Below are positions 62,889 to 64,000 of a DNA stretch of 64,000 nt, piece after piece. The notes below the pieces were generated by a model. That model had not been told where the DNA came from. It saw only the letters and a program-made list of their open reading frames with translations, and searched no databases. The position numbers were made by a program, and so were the translations under genes. Each line of letters starts with the position of its first letter. Position 1 is the first letter of the stretch. This DNA comes from UBA5972 sp964567685 (GTDB lineage Bacteria; Pseudomonadota; Alphaproteobacteria; Rhodobacterales; Rhodobacteraceae): NCBI GenBank assembly GCA_964567685.1, contig CAZMNO010000009.1, positions 27,366 to 91,365 of the forward strand, given 5' to 3'.

Positions 62889-63506
62889 TTATCCGCTCAA
62901 CCCAACAATTTTACATTCATTTTTTGGGGCCGTCGCCTCAGCGTGCAGGAAATTCGCCAAGGCTGCGCGAGATATAGAGCCACCACCGTCGGGAAATTTT
63001 CCTTCGGCGACACGGTAATCAGTGGTGACTTTTGCGTTCAAAAAACCGACGCGTGCAAAAGTCCAATTGAGGTTGGATGCGCAAATTTGGTTTTCCATCA
63101 GCCCAGCCTCGCGAATGTTGTTGCGTGCAATGAAACGCAAAACGCGGTCCATCAATTTATGACTGGGAAAGAGAAGGCCGGTGGACGTCACCAGGAGCCG
63201 CTTTATGTCACTCTGTTCCATCGCACTAACAATTGAACCAGCGGATTTTGAATAGATTGTGCAGGATTCCTTGCCTGGGGAACGTGGCCCAAGGGCCGAA
63301 ATGACTACATCATGCCCTCCCAGTAACGGCGCAAGGGTTGCCGGATCACAAACGTCGCCGGAATAAACCGTCAATCTTTCATCGCTGACATCGGAAAGAC
63401 TCGCTTTGTCACGGACCAAAGCTGTGACAGTATCGTCGGCTTGCAATGCGCGCTTGATGACTTCACGCCCGGTTCGGCCATTGGCGCCAAGCAACATTAT
63501 CCTCAT
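62889..63506 (-). CDS. NAD(P)-binding NmrA/SDR-like protein (cargo between sdhB remnants B and C)
   Basis: A 205-residue protein of the atypical SDR (NAD(P)-binding, PF13460) type. The dinucleotide motif LLGANGRTGREVIKRAL is at the N-terminus, then GDVCDPATLAPLL and DVVISALGPRSPGK. The function is unknown; relatives act as reductases or redox sensors. It begins 143 bases past remnant C on the same strand. No strong SD is visible. Confidence 0.8.
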   Translation of the reverse strand: MRIMLLGANGRTGREVIKRALQADDTVTALVRDKASLSDVSDERLTVYSGDVCDPATLAPLLGGHDVVISALGPRSPGKESCTIYSKSAGSIVSAMEQSDIKRLLVTSTGLLFPSHKLMDRVLRFIARNNIREAGLMENQICASNLNWTFARVGFLNAKVTTDYRVAEGKFPDGGGSISRAALANFLHAEATAPKNECKIVGLSG

Positions 63507-63649
63507 TTGGCACTGATCCCATCAGAATATTGGCCCCTCCGGCCACGCAGCTAAGATATCTTGACTCGCTTTCAAGATGATATGGTCACCTGCGTAGCAT
63601 AAGGTGTGTGGAAAACGAAGAAACGCATAACGGTCGCTGACTTGCGTTG

Positions 63650-63790
63650 TCAAACCACCCGCTCAACCATCATCTTCTTGATCTCCGCAATCGCCTTGGC
63701 AGGGTTCAACCCTTTGGGGCAGGTGCGGGTGCAGTTCATGATGGTGTGACAGCGGTAGAGGCGGAAGGGGTCTTCGAGGATGTCGAGGTC
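63650..63790 (-). pseudogene. Remnant C: youngest copy of the sdhB 3' end
   Basis: It reads DLDILEDPFRLYRCHTIMNC, then TRTCPKGLNPAKAIAEIKKM and MVERVV before TGA, with intact cysteines. The codon just upstream in frame is TGA (63791-63793), so it is a fragment and not the native gene, which presumably lies beyond the right edge. Confidence 0.88.
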
Positions 63791-64000
63791 TCAGCCCTTG
63801 CTTGGTCGAATTCGCCAAAGGAAATGACCTCTGGGAGACAATAGTGGTTGATCCTGCGCGCTGTTTGAACATCCGTTTAGTGGTCACACGTAGCAGGACG
63901 ACGTAGGTTGTTGTTGATGATTGAACAGCCCTCGAGAATGCGTGCGATTAGGGCCTGTTGACGTTCATTTCAGTTCGATCATGGTTGCTGCGAGAGAGAT
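63791..64000. other. Right-edge segment with a possible transposase end
   Basis: No complete gene. On the minus strand the last 36 bases read ISLAATMIELK before TGA, similar in style to the C-terminus of IS5-type transposases, and GGGCCTGTTGACGTTC (63951-63966) could be a terminal repeat. The rest of the element lies outside the window, so this is tentative. Confidence 0.3.

Noticed and set aside
1..64000. CRISPR arrays, tRNA or rRNA genes, integrases
   Set aside because: I saw no regularly spaced repeats, no cloverleaf with a CCA-type acceptor, and no tyrosine or serine recombinase gene on either strand.

Overview
This 64 kb window is chromosomal DNA from an alphaproteobacterium, almost certainly a member of the Rhodobacteraceae (Roseobacter-like). 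The basis is the gene content: crotonyl-CoA carboxylase/reductase and ethylmalonyl-CoA mutase, a TSUP/TIGR02186 pair, the glnD-murJ-trpS neighbourhood, a LuxR/LuxI pair, dimethylglycine-dehydrogenase-type catabolism, a near-perfect Irr-type iron box, and short interspersed repeats of the kind seen in this family. Most of the window is dense, housekeeping-like DNA with many 4-base ATGA overlaps.

Layout. 0-1.2 kb: the 3' end of fabI, a rhodanese gene, and a decayed second copy of the fabI 3' end. 1.2-4.2 kb: HAD dehalogenase, alpha/beta hydrolase, PLP dehydratase, AhpD-like protein. 4.2-6.8 kb: ureohydrolase and LysR regulator, with a divergent HD-domain protein. 7.2-13.5 kb: MBL-like protein, SnoaL protein, hydrolase, dimethylglycine/sarcosine dehydrogenase, trans-sulfuration enzyme. 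13.7-19.5 kb: M3 oligopeptidase, autotransporter, SH3 protein, hydroxyacid dehydrogenase. 19.6-25.9 kb: membrane-anchored MoeB-like protein, dut, coaBC, ChaN-like protein, cobU, phosphatase, GST. 26-38.5 kb: comM, esterase, gshB, yraN, rsmI, lpoA, glnD, murJ, a rhomboid pseudoprotease, trpS. 38.5-41.9 kb: ilvE, usp, nfuA behind an Irr-type box, tsaB, rimI. 42-47.5 kb: a purine nucleoside ABC importer with a nucleoside phosphorylase. 47.6-52 kb: TSUP, TIGR02186, SDR, a stand-alone RAM domain, a RecD-like helicase. 52-53.6 kb: quorum sensing, with luxI frameshifted. 53.8-60.5 kb: ccr, acyltransferase, ecm, EEP hydrolase, deoD.

The most unusual part is 60.6-63.8 kb. Three partial copies of the 3' end of sdhB (succinate dehydrogenase iron-sulfur subunit) lie in the same orientation. 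Each is followed by one different, non-housekeeping gene on the same strand: an NAD(P)-binding protein, a SnoaL-like protein and a GT32-type glycosyltransferase. The copy farthest from the presumed native sdhB is the most decayed, and the two nearer ones are about 96% identical. The fabI locus at the other end has the same topology on a smaller scale: gene end, single cargo gene, decayed copy of the gene end. I infer repeated single-gene insertions that regenerate the 3' end of a housekeeping gene and push the old end outward. This is the best candidate for an undescribed process here.

Functional links: nucleoside import (42-46.7 kb) feeds the two purine nucleoside phosphorylases; ccr and ecm belong to the ethylmalonyl-CoA pathway, and the ccr leader carries a TGC-rich palindrome that resembles a PhaR site; iron supply probably controls nfuA.
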